From: a bacterium UBP9_UBA1432
GTDB lineage: Bacteria; Vulcanimicrobiota; Xenobia; Xenobiales; Xenobiaceae
NCBI GenBank assembly: GCA_002329445.1
Contig: DCTU01000111.1
Span: 1 to 6,429, forward strand
DNA: 6,429 nt
Direction of reading: 5' to 3'
The position numbers and the translations under genes were made by a program. This document shows positions 1 to 5,514 of the stretch, one piece after another (within the stretch, counting starts at the first letter, position 1; each line of letters starts with the position of its first letter). The notes below the pieces were generated by a model. That model was given only the letters and a program-made list of their open reading frames with translations, was not told the DNA's origin and made no database searches.

Positions 1-525
1 CTCCTTGGACGGATGAGGCGAACCGGTGGGGCCATCCGGGCCGTGCGGCCGCGTGTCCAGACGCAACTCCCGGGCCACCAGCACGGCCAGGGGAAGAGCC
101 TCGTGCGCAAAGTATCCCGGACGAGGCAGGTTCATCTCGAAGGTGAGGCCCACCTCGTCGGGTTCCTCGGTCAGGTAGCCTCGGAAGCAGGCCTCCACCC
201 CCGTGTCCGGGTTGAGATAGCGGAAACACGGCTGTCCCTGCTCGGCCAAGCCCGGGTCCAGGACCATCCCGTCCAGGTTCTGCAGGGTCCGCCGGATTTC
301 GGACCAGGAGGGCGGCGAGGCATGGCCGCAGACGCAGTAACGCAAGCGGAAGACTTCCGGAGCGGGCGCGGGCAGGCGGCCGGAGCGTGGGTCACGGACG
401 CCGCCCGCCCCCAGGGGCTGCCCGTTCCCCACGTGGGTCGGCTCCGAGGCCCTGGGGGGCCGGTGTGGACTCCCTCCCCTCCTCCTCTTCCTGCGGCCGG
501 TGCCGCCAGCATCACGTTCCAGCAT
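1..525 (-). CDS. Hypothetical protein, partial (C-terminus beyond the left edge)
   Basis: An open minus-strand frame runs from an ATG at 525 to the window edge without a stop, giving 175 residues. I do not recognise the family. The first 50 or so residues are low-complexity, rich in Arg, Gly and Pro with a basic run (RRKRRR). From about residue 60 the translation looks like a real folded protein: RLRYCVCGH, then FRYLNPDTGVEACFRGYL, then LTFEMNLPRPGYFAHEALPL, ending in a helical stretch LAVLVARELRL. The cysteines are too few to suggest a zinc ribbon. An in-frame TGA lies five codons before the ATG, so the frame cannot begin much earlier. A GTG at 432 preceded by GGAG nine bases away is an alternative start that would drop the odd basic N-terminus, whose AGG AGG AGG codons look non-coding. 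The gene diverges from the ligase gene at 605. It is clearly better coding sequence than the overlapping frames, but the function is unknown. Confidence 0.65.
   Translation of the reverse strand, partial: MLERDAGGTGRRKRRRGGSPHRPPRASEPTHVGNGQPLGAGGVRDPRSGRLPAPAPEVFRLRYCVCGHASPPSWSEIRRTLQNLDGMVLDPGLAEQGQPCFRYLNPDTGVEACFRGYLTEEPDEVGLTFEMNLPRPGYFAHEALPLAVLVARELRLDTRPHGPDGPTGSPHPSKE
469..490. repeat. Polypyrimidine/polypurine tract
   Basis: A nearly pure C/T run on the plus strand (ctccctcccctcctcctctt and onward), therefore G/A on the minus strand. It falls inside the low-complexity N-terminal part of the partial minus-strand gene if that starts at 525, or in the untranslated leader if it starts at the GTG at 432. 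It codes for the Arg/Gly-rich stretch in the longer version. It supports doubt about the longer start but does not show a function. Confidence 0.5.
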
Positions 526-561
526 GGTCTCGTCGCTTCATTCCACAAGATTCCCGGCGAT

Positions 562-578
562 CCTGGCGCGCCGCCAGG
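562..578. promoter_or_regulatory. Palindrome in divergent intergenic gap (candidate operator or leader hairpin)
   Basis: The sequence CCTGGCG-CGC-CGCCAGG is a perfect 7+7 bp inverted repeat around a 3-base centre. It lies in the short gap between the divergent genes starting at 525 (minus) and 605 (plus), ending 26 bases before the ligase ATG. A two-symmetric-arm site of this size between divergent starts is typical of a repressor binding site. It could equally fold as an RNA hairpin in the ligase leader. The bases are seen directly; the role is inferred, and GC-rich DNA produces such repeats by chance more often than average DNA. Confidence 0.4.
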
Positions 579-604
579 TCCGAAGGGAGGGAAGGGCGAG
601 TGGG

Positions 605-2323
605 ATGCGTGCAGAAATGCAATTCCCCGCGAGGGAGTCTGGAGCAGCATTGAACAATCAGGGTCGAAACCTCCGCGTCAGCCGCCTCGACAGCCCGAAG
701 CCGTCGACTTCCGAGGCCGGCAGGCTGAGGGAAGGGACGGACTTCTGGCCCATCCTGGACGACCCCTTTCCCTCGCCCGGCACGCCCGAGGAGGACCAAC
801 GCTTTGCGGCTTTGCAGACGCGCCTGAAGACCCTCTGGCAGAACCTGAGCGCGGACGACCACGTCGAGCAGGTTGTAGTGGTCGTCCCCTCCCTCTCGTT
901 GGACCCGGAGGAGTTGAGGAAGCTGAAGGGGATCGAGCACTACGAAGAGCGCCTGCTCTTCCTGCTGATCCTGCTGGGGATGCCACGAACCCGGGTGGTC
1001 TTCGTCAGCTCCCAGCCCATCCACGAGGGAATCGTCGACTACTACCTGCAGTTGTTGCCCGGGGTTCCCTACTCGCACGCCCGGCGCCGGCTGCACATGT
1101 TCAGCGCCTACGATTCCTCGCCCGACCAGCCGCTGACGCGGAAGATCCTGGATCGCCCGGCCCTGCTCCACCGCCTGCGCGAGTGCGTGCGCGGCACGCG
1201 GAACGCCCACCTGACCGTCTTCAACGTGACGCCCCTGGAGAAGACCCTGTCGGTGGCCCTGGGCATTCCCCTGCTGGGAGCCGACCCCGCCCACCTGCAC
1301 TTCGGTTCCAAGAGCGGCGCGCGCAAGATCTTCCGCCAGACCAAGGTGCTCTTCCCCGACGGCTTCGAGGATCTCCGGGACGAGGCGGATCTGTCTCAAG
1401 CCATCGTCGAGCTGCACGCCCGAAACCCCGACCTGCGACGGGTCGTCCTCAAACTGAACGAAGGGTTCTCTGGAGAGGGCAACGCCATCTACCCCCTGAC
1501 GGCTCTCAAGGAGGTCTGGCATGCCCCCCGCGGTGACCGCCGACGGGCCGCGCGTCGGGTCCGGGAGACCCTGCCGCTGTTGACCAGGATGCAGGCCGAA
1601 GGTCTCTCCTGGGAGCGCTACCTGGCCAAGTTCAGGCAGACCCGGGGCATCGTAGAAGCCTTCCTGGAGGGTGAAGAGAAGGCCTCGCCCAGCGTCCAGA
1701 TGCGGCTGACCCCCCTGGGGGAGGCCCAGATCATCTCGACCCACGACCAGATCCTGGGAGGAGAAGATCGCCAGGTCTTCCTGGGGTGTCGCTTCCCGGC
1801 CGAGGAGCGCTTCCGCCCGGCCCTGCATCAGGCCGCCCTGGAGATCGGCCGCTACCTGGCCGGCGAGGGTCTGATCGAGAGACTCTCGATCGACTTCCTG
1901 GCGGTTCCCGACGGCGAAGACTGGAAACTGTATGCCGTGGAGATCAACCTGCGCAAGGGGGGGACGACCCACCCCTTCCGGACCCTGCAGTTCCTGACCG
2001 GCGGACGCTACGACCCCGAGACCGGGTTGTTCCGGACCAGTACGGGAGTCGCCAAATACTACGTGGCCTCCGACAACCTGGTCTCGGAATGCTATCGGGG
2101 CATGACGCCCGAGGACCTGATCGACATCACGACCTACACCGGCCTGCACTACAACTCGTGCTCGAATACCGGGGTGGTCTTCCACATGATCGGAGCGCTC
2201 TCCCAATACGGCAAGCTGGGGGTGACCTGCGTGGGGAACAGCCCCGGCGAGGCCCAGGACTTCTACGACCGCACGCTGACAACCCTGGGAACCGTCTGCC
2301 AGTCGACCGGCTGGATGGTCTAG
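605..2323 (+). CDS. PGM1-like ATP-grasp peptide/amide ligase
   Basis: The 572-residue product matches my knowledge of the family of PGM1, the pheganomycin peptide ligase. Those ATP-grasp enzymes form an amide bond by activating a carboxylate as an acyl phosphate. Residues 86-230 look like the pre-ATP-grasp region (HVEQVVVVVPSLSLD; LHMFSAYDSSPDQPLTRKIL). Residues 234-253 (GSKSGARKIFRQTKVLFPDG) begin the ATP-grasp part. Residues 281-293 (VLKLNEGFSGEGN) resemble the glycine-rich nucleotide loop, and 445-456 (VEINLRKGGTTH) carry the Glu/Asn expected to bind Mg-ATP. Residues 488-561 (SECYRGMTPEDLIDI; LHYNSCSNTGVVFHMIGAL) resemble the PGM1 C-terminal domain. It is probably cytosolic, with no signal peptide or membrane span. 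The start is uncertain: ATG 605 has purine-rich AAGG upstream, while TTG 650 has GGAG five bases ahead and would give 557 residues. No precursor peptide or amino-acid pathway gene lies beside it, so the substrate is unknown. The family call is firm, the reaction partner is not. Confidence 0.85.
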   Translation: MRAEMQFPARESGAALNNQGRNLRVSRLDSPKPSTSEAGRLREGTDFWPILDDPFPSPGTPEEDQRFAALQTRLKTLWQNLSADDHVEQVVVVVPSLSLDPEELRKLKGIEHYEERLLFLLILLGMPRTRVVFVSSQPIHEGIVDYYLQLLPGVPYSHARRRLHMFSAYDSSPDQPLTRKILDRPALLHRLRECVRGTRNAHLTVFNVTPLEKTLSVALGIPLLGADPAHLHFGSKSGARKIFRQTKVLFPDGFEDLRDEADLSQAIVELHARNPDLRRVVLKLNEGFSGEGNAIYPLTALKEVWHAPRGDRRRAARRVRETLPLLTRMQAEGLSWERYLAKFRQTRGIVEAFLEGEEKASPSVQMRLTPLGEAQIISTHDQILGGEDRQVFLGCRFPAEERFRPALHQAALEIGRYLAGEGLIERLSIDFLAVPDGEDWKLYAVEINLRKGGTTHPFRTLQFLTGGRYDPETGLFRTSTGVAKYYVASDNLVSECYRGMTPEDLIDITTYTGLHYNSCSNTGVVFHMIGALSQYGKLGVTCVGNSPGEAQDFYDRTLTTLGTVCQSTGWMV

Positions 2324-2329
2324 ATCGAC

Positions 2330-3298
2330 TCAGTCAAAGGCTGCCAGGACCTGGCGTTCCAGCCGATCCAGGTGCTCGAGGTCGAGGGCCGGCCCGTTCA
2401 GGACGATCTCGTCCACCCCCAGGGCCACGTAGGGCTCGACCGCCTCGATCAGTCGAGAAGGCTCCCCCAGCGGCAACGCTTCGGCCTCGTCCTCGGGAAG
2501 GTGCTGCCCCAGCCAGGCTCGGAGCTCGCGGGCCCGGCGCGGGTCTTCCACCACATCGCCGTACAGGGTGACGGTCCGGCGCACCTGTCCGGGGTCCCGA
2601 CCCGCCTCCCGGCACAACTCGTCCAGAACCCGCAGCTTGTGCCTCACCTCCGACAGACTGCCAAAGACGTTGCCATACAGGTTGCAGGCGTCGGCGTGAC
2701 GGGCAACCGTGCGCAAGGTGCGCTTCTCCCCTCCCCCAGCCACCAGCAACGGCAGATGCGCCTGGCGTGGTGGAGGCGCAAAAGGGGCTTGGACCAGACG
2801 GAAGAAGCGCCCTTGGAAGTCCGAGGGCCCCGGTCCGGACAGGAGCTGGCGAAGAACCTGGGTTGCCTCTTCCAGCCGATCAGAACGCTCGCGAAGGTCT
2901 CCCAGGGGGATCCCGAAGGCCTCGTGCTCGCGCTCATGCCAGCCGGCCCCCAGGCCCAGGTCCACCCGGCCCTGGCTGACGTGGTCCACGGTCACGGCCA
3001 TCTTGGCCAACAACCCGGGCGGGCGGAACGAGGCCGGACTGACCATGCACCCCAGCCGAACCCGGCGGGTCAGGGCTGCCAGTGCTGCCAGCAGCGTCCA
3101 TCCCTCCAGGATCGGACCCGCCTCGCACTCGTCCGCCGAAACCACGGTCAAGGGAAGCTCCTCGGCCGTGCAGGGAAGCAGGTGGTCATAGGCCCACAGG
3201 GTGCGCCAGCGTTGGCCGTCTGCCCGAAGGGCCGCGGCGCGCAGGACCTCCCAGGGCTGGGTGTTGGGGATCTCCAGGCCGAAGTGGATGCGGGGCAC
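2330..3298 (-). CDS. LLM-class (luciferase-like) flavin/F420-dependent oxidoreductase
   Basis: The 322-residue product has the family's TIM-barrel hallmarks in order. These are an early strand with WAYDHLL at 35-41, the RVRLGCMVSPASFRPPGLLA block at 79-98, VDHVSQGRVDLGLGAGWHE at 104-122, PLLVAGGGEKRTLRTVARHA at 183-202, ADACNLYGN at 203-210, and the closing strand GVDEIVLNGP at 294-303. Members use reduced FMN or, in many high-GC bacteria, coenzyme F420 to oxidise or reduce small molecules. The motifs here fit the F420-type subgroup, but cofactor and substrate cannot be fixed from sequence alone. I chose the GTG at 3298 because homology begins immediately after it (PRIHFGLEIPN) and GGAAG sits eight bases upstream. 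The frame stays open to an ATG at 3454, but that extra stretch is basic and low-complexity. The stop is six bases from the end of the convergent ligase gene. It is a soluble enzyme with no signal peptide. Confidence 0.9.
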   Translation of the reverse strand: MPRIHFGLEIPNTQPWEVLRAAALRADGQRWRTLWAYDHLLPCTAEELPLTVVSADECEAGPILEGWTLLAALAALTRRVRLGCMVSPASFRPPGLLAKMAVTVDHVSQGRVDLGLGAGWHEREHEAFGIPLGDLRERSDRLEEATQVLRQLLSGPGPSDFQGRFFRLVQAPFAPPPRQAHLPLLVAGGGEKRTLRTVARHADACNLYGNVFGSLSEVRHKLRVLDELCREAGRDPGQVRRTVTLYGDVVEDPRRARELRAWLGQHLPEDEAEALPLGEPSRLIEAVEPYVALGVDEIVLNGPALDLEHLDRLERQVLAAFD

Positions 3299-3443
3299 GG
3301 GGGTTGCTTCCGGGACGAGGAGGCGGACCCTTTTCGGAACGGCGAGAAGGTCTTCCCTTCCCCGGCGAGAACGCCGAGTCGATCCATCCAAGAGCGCCCG
3401 ACGCCCGGGAGTCGCCCCGGCCGCCGTGGGAGAGCCTGGACCC

Positions 3444-3480
3444 GATCTTTCCAAAGCGCCCGGGACAGGGGGGAAAGATC
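3444..3480. repeat. Perfect 9 bp inverted repeat upstream of ornithine carbamoyltransferase
   Basis: GATCTTTCC at 3444-3452 is the exact reverse complement of GGAAAGATC at 3472-3480, separated by 19 bases that contain CCCGGG. The right arm ends 36 bases before the carbamoyltransferase ATG and 21 bases before its ribosome binding site. It could be a spaced operator bound by a dimer or tetramer, or a stem-loop in the mRNA leader. The arms contain A/T-rich cores that stand out in this GC-rich gap. No U-run follows, so it is not a standard intrinsic terminator. Confidence 0.5.
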
Positions 3481-3501
3481 CCGGTGCATCACGACCAGAT
3501 C

Positions 3502-3506
3502 AGGAG
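3502..3506 (+). promoter_or_regulatory. Ribosome binding site for ornithine carbamoyltransferase
   Basis: AGGAG lies nine bases before the ATG at 3516. It decides the start: the frame is open back to 3201, but only this ATG has a good Shine-Dalgarno match, and it gives the usual family length and N-terminus. Confidence 0.8.
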
Positions 3507-3515
3507 CCGACCACC

Positions 3516-4520
3516 ATGCCCGTCAACCTCAAGAACCGCCACTTCCTGAAGCTGCTGGACTTCTCCAGCGAAGAGATCCGCTTCCTCCTCAAGCTCTCGG
3601 CGGACCTCAAGACCGCCAAGTACACCGGCAACGAGAAGCCCCGCCTGGTGGGCAGGAACATCGCCCTGATCTTTGAGAAGGAATCCACCCGGACGCGCTG
3701 CGCCTTCGAAGTGGCAGCTCACGACCAGGGCGCCCATGCCACCTACCTGGGACCCTCCGGCTCCCACATCGGCGTCAAGGAGACCATGAAGGACACCGCT
3801 CGGGTGCTGGGCCGCATGTATGACGGCATCGAGTACCGCGGGTTCGGCCAGCACATCGTCGAGGAACTGGCCCAGCACGCGGGCGTTCCCGTCTGGAACG
3901 GCCTGACCGACGAGTTCCACCCCACCCAGGCCCTGGCCGACTTCCTGACCATCATGGAGCACACCTCCAAGCCCCTGGACCAGGTGGTCCTGACCTACAT
4001 GGGCGATGGACGGAACAACGTGGCCAACTCGCTGCTGGTGGCCTCGGCCAAGCTGGGCTGCGACTTCCGCATCGGGGCCCCGGCCAAGTACCACCCCAAC
4101 CCCGAGCTGATGGCCCGCTGCGAAGAGATCGCCTCGACCACCGGCGCCCGCCTGAAGGTCACCGACGACCCGGTCCAGGCCGTCGAGGGCGCGGACTTCC
4201 TGTACACCGACGTGTGGGTCTCGATGGGCGAGGCGGAGTCCCTTTGGGAAGAGCGAATCGCCGATCTCCGCCCCTACCAGATCAACTCCGAGTGCCTGCG
4301 CCGGACCGGCAACCCGAACGTCAAGTTCCTGCACTGCCTGCCGGCCTTCCACAATTCCGACACCAAGGTCGGCCGTGAGGTGGCCGGGAAGTTCGGCCTG
4401 GAGAGCGGCATGGAGGTGACCGAAGACGTCTTCGAATCGCGCCACTCGGTCGTCTTCGACGAGGCCGAGAACCGGGTGCACACGATCAAGGCCGTCATGG
4501 TGGCCACCCTGGGTTCCTGA
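3516..4520 (+). CDS. argF: Ornithine carbamoyltransferase
   Basis: This 334-residue cytosolic enzyme transfers the carbamoyl group of carbamoyl phosphate to ornithine, giving citrulline. It acts in arginine synthesis, or in reverse in the arginine deiminase pathway. All signature motifs are present. STRTR at 57-61 binds carbamoyl phosphate, and HPTQ is at 135-138. The ornithine-side loop DVWVSMGE is at 232-239. HCLP, with the active-site Cys274, is at 273-276. Length and many segments (HFLKLLDF at the start, YLGPSGSHIG, RVLGRMYDGIEYRG, MEVTEDVFES, AENRVHTIKAVMVATL at the end) match the longer enterobacterial ArgF/ArgI and ArcB-like form rather than the shorter forms common in actinobacteria. 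AGGAG nine bases upstream fixes the start. No other arginine gene (carbamate kinase, deiminase, argininosuccinate synthase) is in the window, so whether it is anabolic or catabolic is open. Identity is very secure; the gene symbol is the generic one. Confidence 0.97.
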   Translation: MPVNLKNRHFLKLLDFSSEEIRFLLKLSADLKTAKYTGNEKPRLVGRNIALIFEKESTRTRCAFEVAAHDQGAHATYLGPSGSHIGVKETMKDTARVLGRMYDGIEYRGFGQHIVEELAQHAGVPVWNGLTDEFHPTQALADFLTIMEHTSKPLDQVVLTYMGDGRNNVANSLLVASAKLGCDFRIGAPAKYHPNPELMARCEEIASTTGARLKVTDDPVQAVEGADFLYTDVWVSMGEAESLWEERIADLRPYQINSECLRRTGNPNVKFLHCLPAFHNSDTKVGREVAGKFGLESGMEVTEDVFESRHSVVFDEAENRVHTIKAVMVATLGS

Positions 4521-4551
4521 GAGCCTGACACTCGCAGGGTCCCCTCGGGCT

Positions 4552-4586
4552 CCGTCCCGGTCCCATCACCATGGGCGCCAGGACGG
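4552..4586. terminator. GC-rich hairpin in convergent gap (possible bidirectional terminator)
   Basis: In the 81-base gap between the convergent carbamoyltransferase and pseudouridine synthase genes, CCGTCC (4552-4557) pairs with GGACGG (4581-4586). An inner CCCAT / ATGGG pair (4562-4566 and 4571-4575) closes a CACC loop. The two stems are separated by a small internal loop. The position suits a shared terminator, but neither side has a T-run, so this would be an atypical terminator or only an mRNA 3' end structure. Confidence 0.35.
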
Positions 4587-4601
4587 GGCCCGACCACATG
4601 C

Positions 4602-5270
4602 TCAGGTCCCCCGTCCATCCAGAAAGGGTTCCCAGGCGCGCCCCGCCGGACGAGCCTGGAACTCCAGGCGACTTCGGCTGAGGGGATGGCGCAGGCCCAG
4701 GTAGGAGGCGAACAAGGCGATGCCTCCCTGGCGCAACGCGCTGGAAGCCCCGTATTTCAGGTCCCCGGCCAGTGGGCAGCCGAGATGCGCAAACTGGGCC
4801 CGGATCTGATGATGGCGCCCCGTCAGGAGGCGAACCTCCAACAGCGCCCGGGTCCTGCCGGTCTTCAGGACCCGATAATCCAGGATTCCGGGACGGCTCC
4901 CTTCCACCGGCTGGTCGTGGGCCAGCGACAGATTGCGCCGACCATCCCGCACCAGATGATGCTCCAGGCGCCCCTCTCCCGATGGCAGGTTCTGAAAGCC
5001 CTCCACCAGGGCCAGGTAGCGCTTGTCGACCTGGCGGGTGCGAAACTGACCGAAGAGGTCCCGGGCCGCGGCGCGCCCCCGGGCGACCGCCATCAGCCCC
5101 CCCGCAGGTCGGTCCAAACGCTGCACCGGGTGCACCGGATCCCCGGGAAGGCTGCGGGCCACCCAGTCCAACACCGAGAGAACGCCGGAAGGGTCGGGCT
5201 GGGACGGCATGCCGACCGGTTTATCCAACACCACCAGCACAGGGTCGGAGTACAGGATCTGGGGTTCCAT
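4602..5270 (-). CDS. RluA-family pseudouridine synthase (no S4 domain)
   Basis: The 222-residue product converts a uridine in rRNA or tRNA to pseudouridine. It opens directly with the catalytic fold, ILYSDPVLVVLDKPVGMPSQ. Motif II is VQRLDRPAGGL, with the catalytic aspartate at residue 53; most relatives have HRLDR and T/S-S-G-L here, so Q and A-G are mild variants. KRYLALVEG follows at about 82-90. The TGRHHQIRAQFAHLG block at 150-164 and GDLKYG at 169-174 complete the family pattern. There is no N-terminal S4 RNA-binding domain, as in the compact RluA and TruC-like members, so the target base cannot be named. I chose the ATG at 5270 because homology begins right after it. Frame extensions to GTG 5294 or ATG 5444 are possible but read as low-complexity sequence. 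The Shine-Dalgarno is weak (a G-rich run directly upstream). It is convergent with the carbamoyltransferase gene and divergent from the glycine-rich gene. Confidence 0.92.
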   Translation of the reverse strand: MEPQILYSDPVLVVLDKPVGMPSQPDPSGVLSVLDWVARSLPGDPVHPVQRLDRPAGGLMAVARGRAAARDLFGQFRTRQVDKRYLALVEGFQNLPSGEGRLEHHLVRDGRRNLSLAHDQPVEGSRPGILDYRVLKTGRTRALLEVRLLTGRHHQIRAQFAHLGCPLAGDLKYGASSALRQGGIALFASYLGLRHPLSRSRLEFQARPAGRAWEPFLDGRGT

Positions 5271-5514
5271 CCCACCCCGGATTCGCTGCTGCACGCGCCC
5301 CGCCTGCGCGGTGGGAAGGCGAGATTCTGCTCCCGGGAAACCTGTCCCGCCCGGCAGGCTTCGGGACTGAATAATGATTGAAATTGGCCATTGGCCGTCG
5401 GTTAACATCCCAGACATCGAATCCAGGCGCCTCCGGTTGTTCAATGAGACTGTCAGAGATCAAGACCTCATCCGGCCCAGACGGGCCTTGCTTCCACGAA
5501 TGGAGGACCCGGAA
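5271..5514. promoter_or_regulatory. Divergent intergenic region with AT-rich island and tandem ATTGGCC repeat
   Basis: This 244-base gap separates the pseudouridine synthase and the glycine-rich gene. Around 5368-5410 the sequence becomes clearly AT-richer than the rest of the window. Within it ATTGGCC is repeated head to tail at 5383-5389 and 5390-5396, followed by the palindrome GTTAAC at 5401-5406. A TTGAAA at 5378-5383 is close to a -35 box, with TAACAT at 5403-5408 as a poor -10 at a long 19-base spacing. It is the best promoter-like stretch in the window, probably for the plus-strand gene, but the box matches are weak. Confidence 0.35.
5502..5506 (+). promoter_or_regulatory. Ribosome binding site for the glycine-rich protein
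   Basis: GGAGG lies eight bases before the ATG at 5515, an ideal Shine-Dalgarno. It favours 5515 over the in-frame ATGs at 5500, which overlaps this site, and 5374. Confidence 0.75.

Larger units (their letters stand above)
3299..3515. promoter_or_regulatory. Divergent intergenic region, oxidoreductase / carbamoyltransferase
   Basis: This 217-base gap must carry the start signals of both flanking genes. I see no convincing -35/-10 pair on either strand, as expected for GC-rich promoters. It does hold a small hairpin, CGGCG-AGAA-CGCCG at 3363-3376, and the longer inverted repeat at 3444-3480 described separately. No 18-base ARG-box-like AT-rich palindrome, the usual ArgR site, is visible, so arginine repression of the carbamoyltransferase is not supported by what I can read. 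Confidence 0.4.

Noticed and set aside
661..760. Possible precursor peptide for the ligase in this stretch
   Set aside because: It reads as the continuous N-terminus of the ligase itself. No separate small frame with a good ribosome site and a leader-core pattern was found in the window.
13..1536. Long plus-strand frame of 507 codons covering the left edge and the ligase gene
   Set aside because: Its translation is Arg/Pro/Gly-rich low complexity with no recognisable motif. It overlaps the ligase gene in another frame, and better coding sequence exists on the minus strand for 1-525.
512..2206. 564-codon antisense frame opposite the ligase gene
   Set aside because: This is a typical by-product of GC-rich third positions. 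The sense frame carries ATP-grasp family motifs, and the antisense translation has none.
2343..2355. GCCAGG-A-CCTGGC palindrome near the end of the oxidoreductase gene
   Set aside because: It shares the CCTGGC half-site with the 562-578 palindrome, but lies inside coding sequence with common codons. Its one-base centre makes a poor hairpin, so chance is the simpler reading.
3363..3376. CGGCG-AGAA-CGCCG as a terminator or riboswitch element
   Set aside because: It is only five pairs with no T-run and no surrounding conserved architecture; such hairpins are common in GC-rich gaps.
3299..3454. 52-residue N-terminal extension of the oxidoreductase to an upstream ATG
   Set aside because: It is basic and low-complexity, shows no family similarity, and covers the inverted repeat arm at 3444-3452. 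The GTG at 3298 immediately precedes the conserved first strand.
2372..3676. 434-codon plus-strand frame opposite the oxidoreductase
   Set aside because: The minus strand encodes clear luciferase-like motifs in order; this translation is unstructured and runs into the carbamoyltransferase in the wrong frame.
3489..4481. 330-codon minus-strand frame opposite the carbamoyltransferase
   Set aside because: It is a mirror of a highly conserved sense gene, with no motif of its own.
5374..5514. 47-residue N-terminal extension of the glycine-rich protein
   Set aside because: It would translate the AT-rich promoter-like island. The ATG at 5515 has an ideal GGAGG site eight bases ahead.
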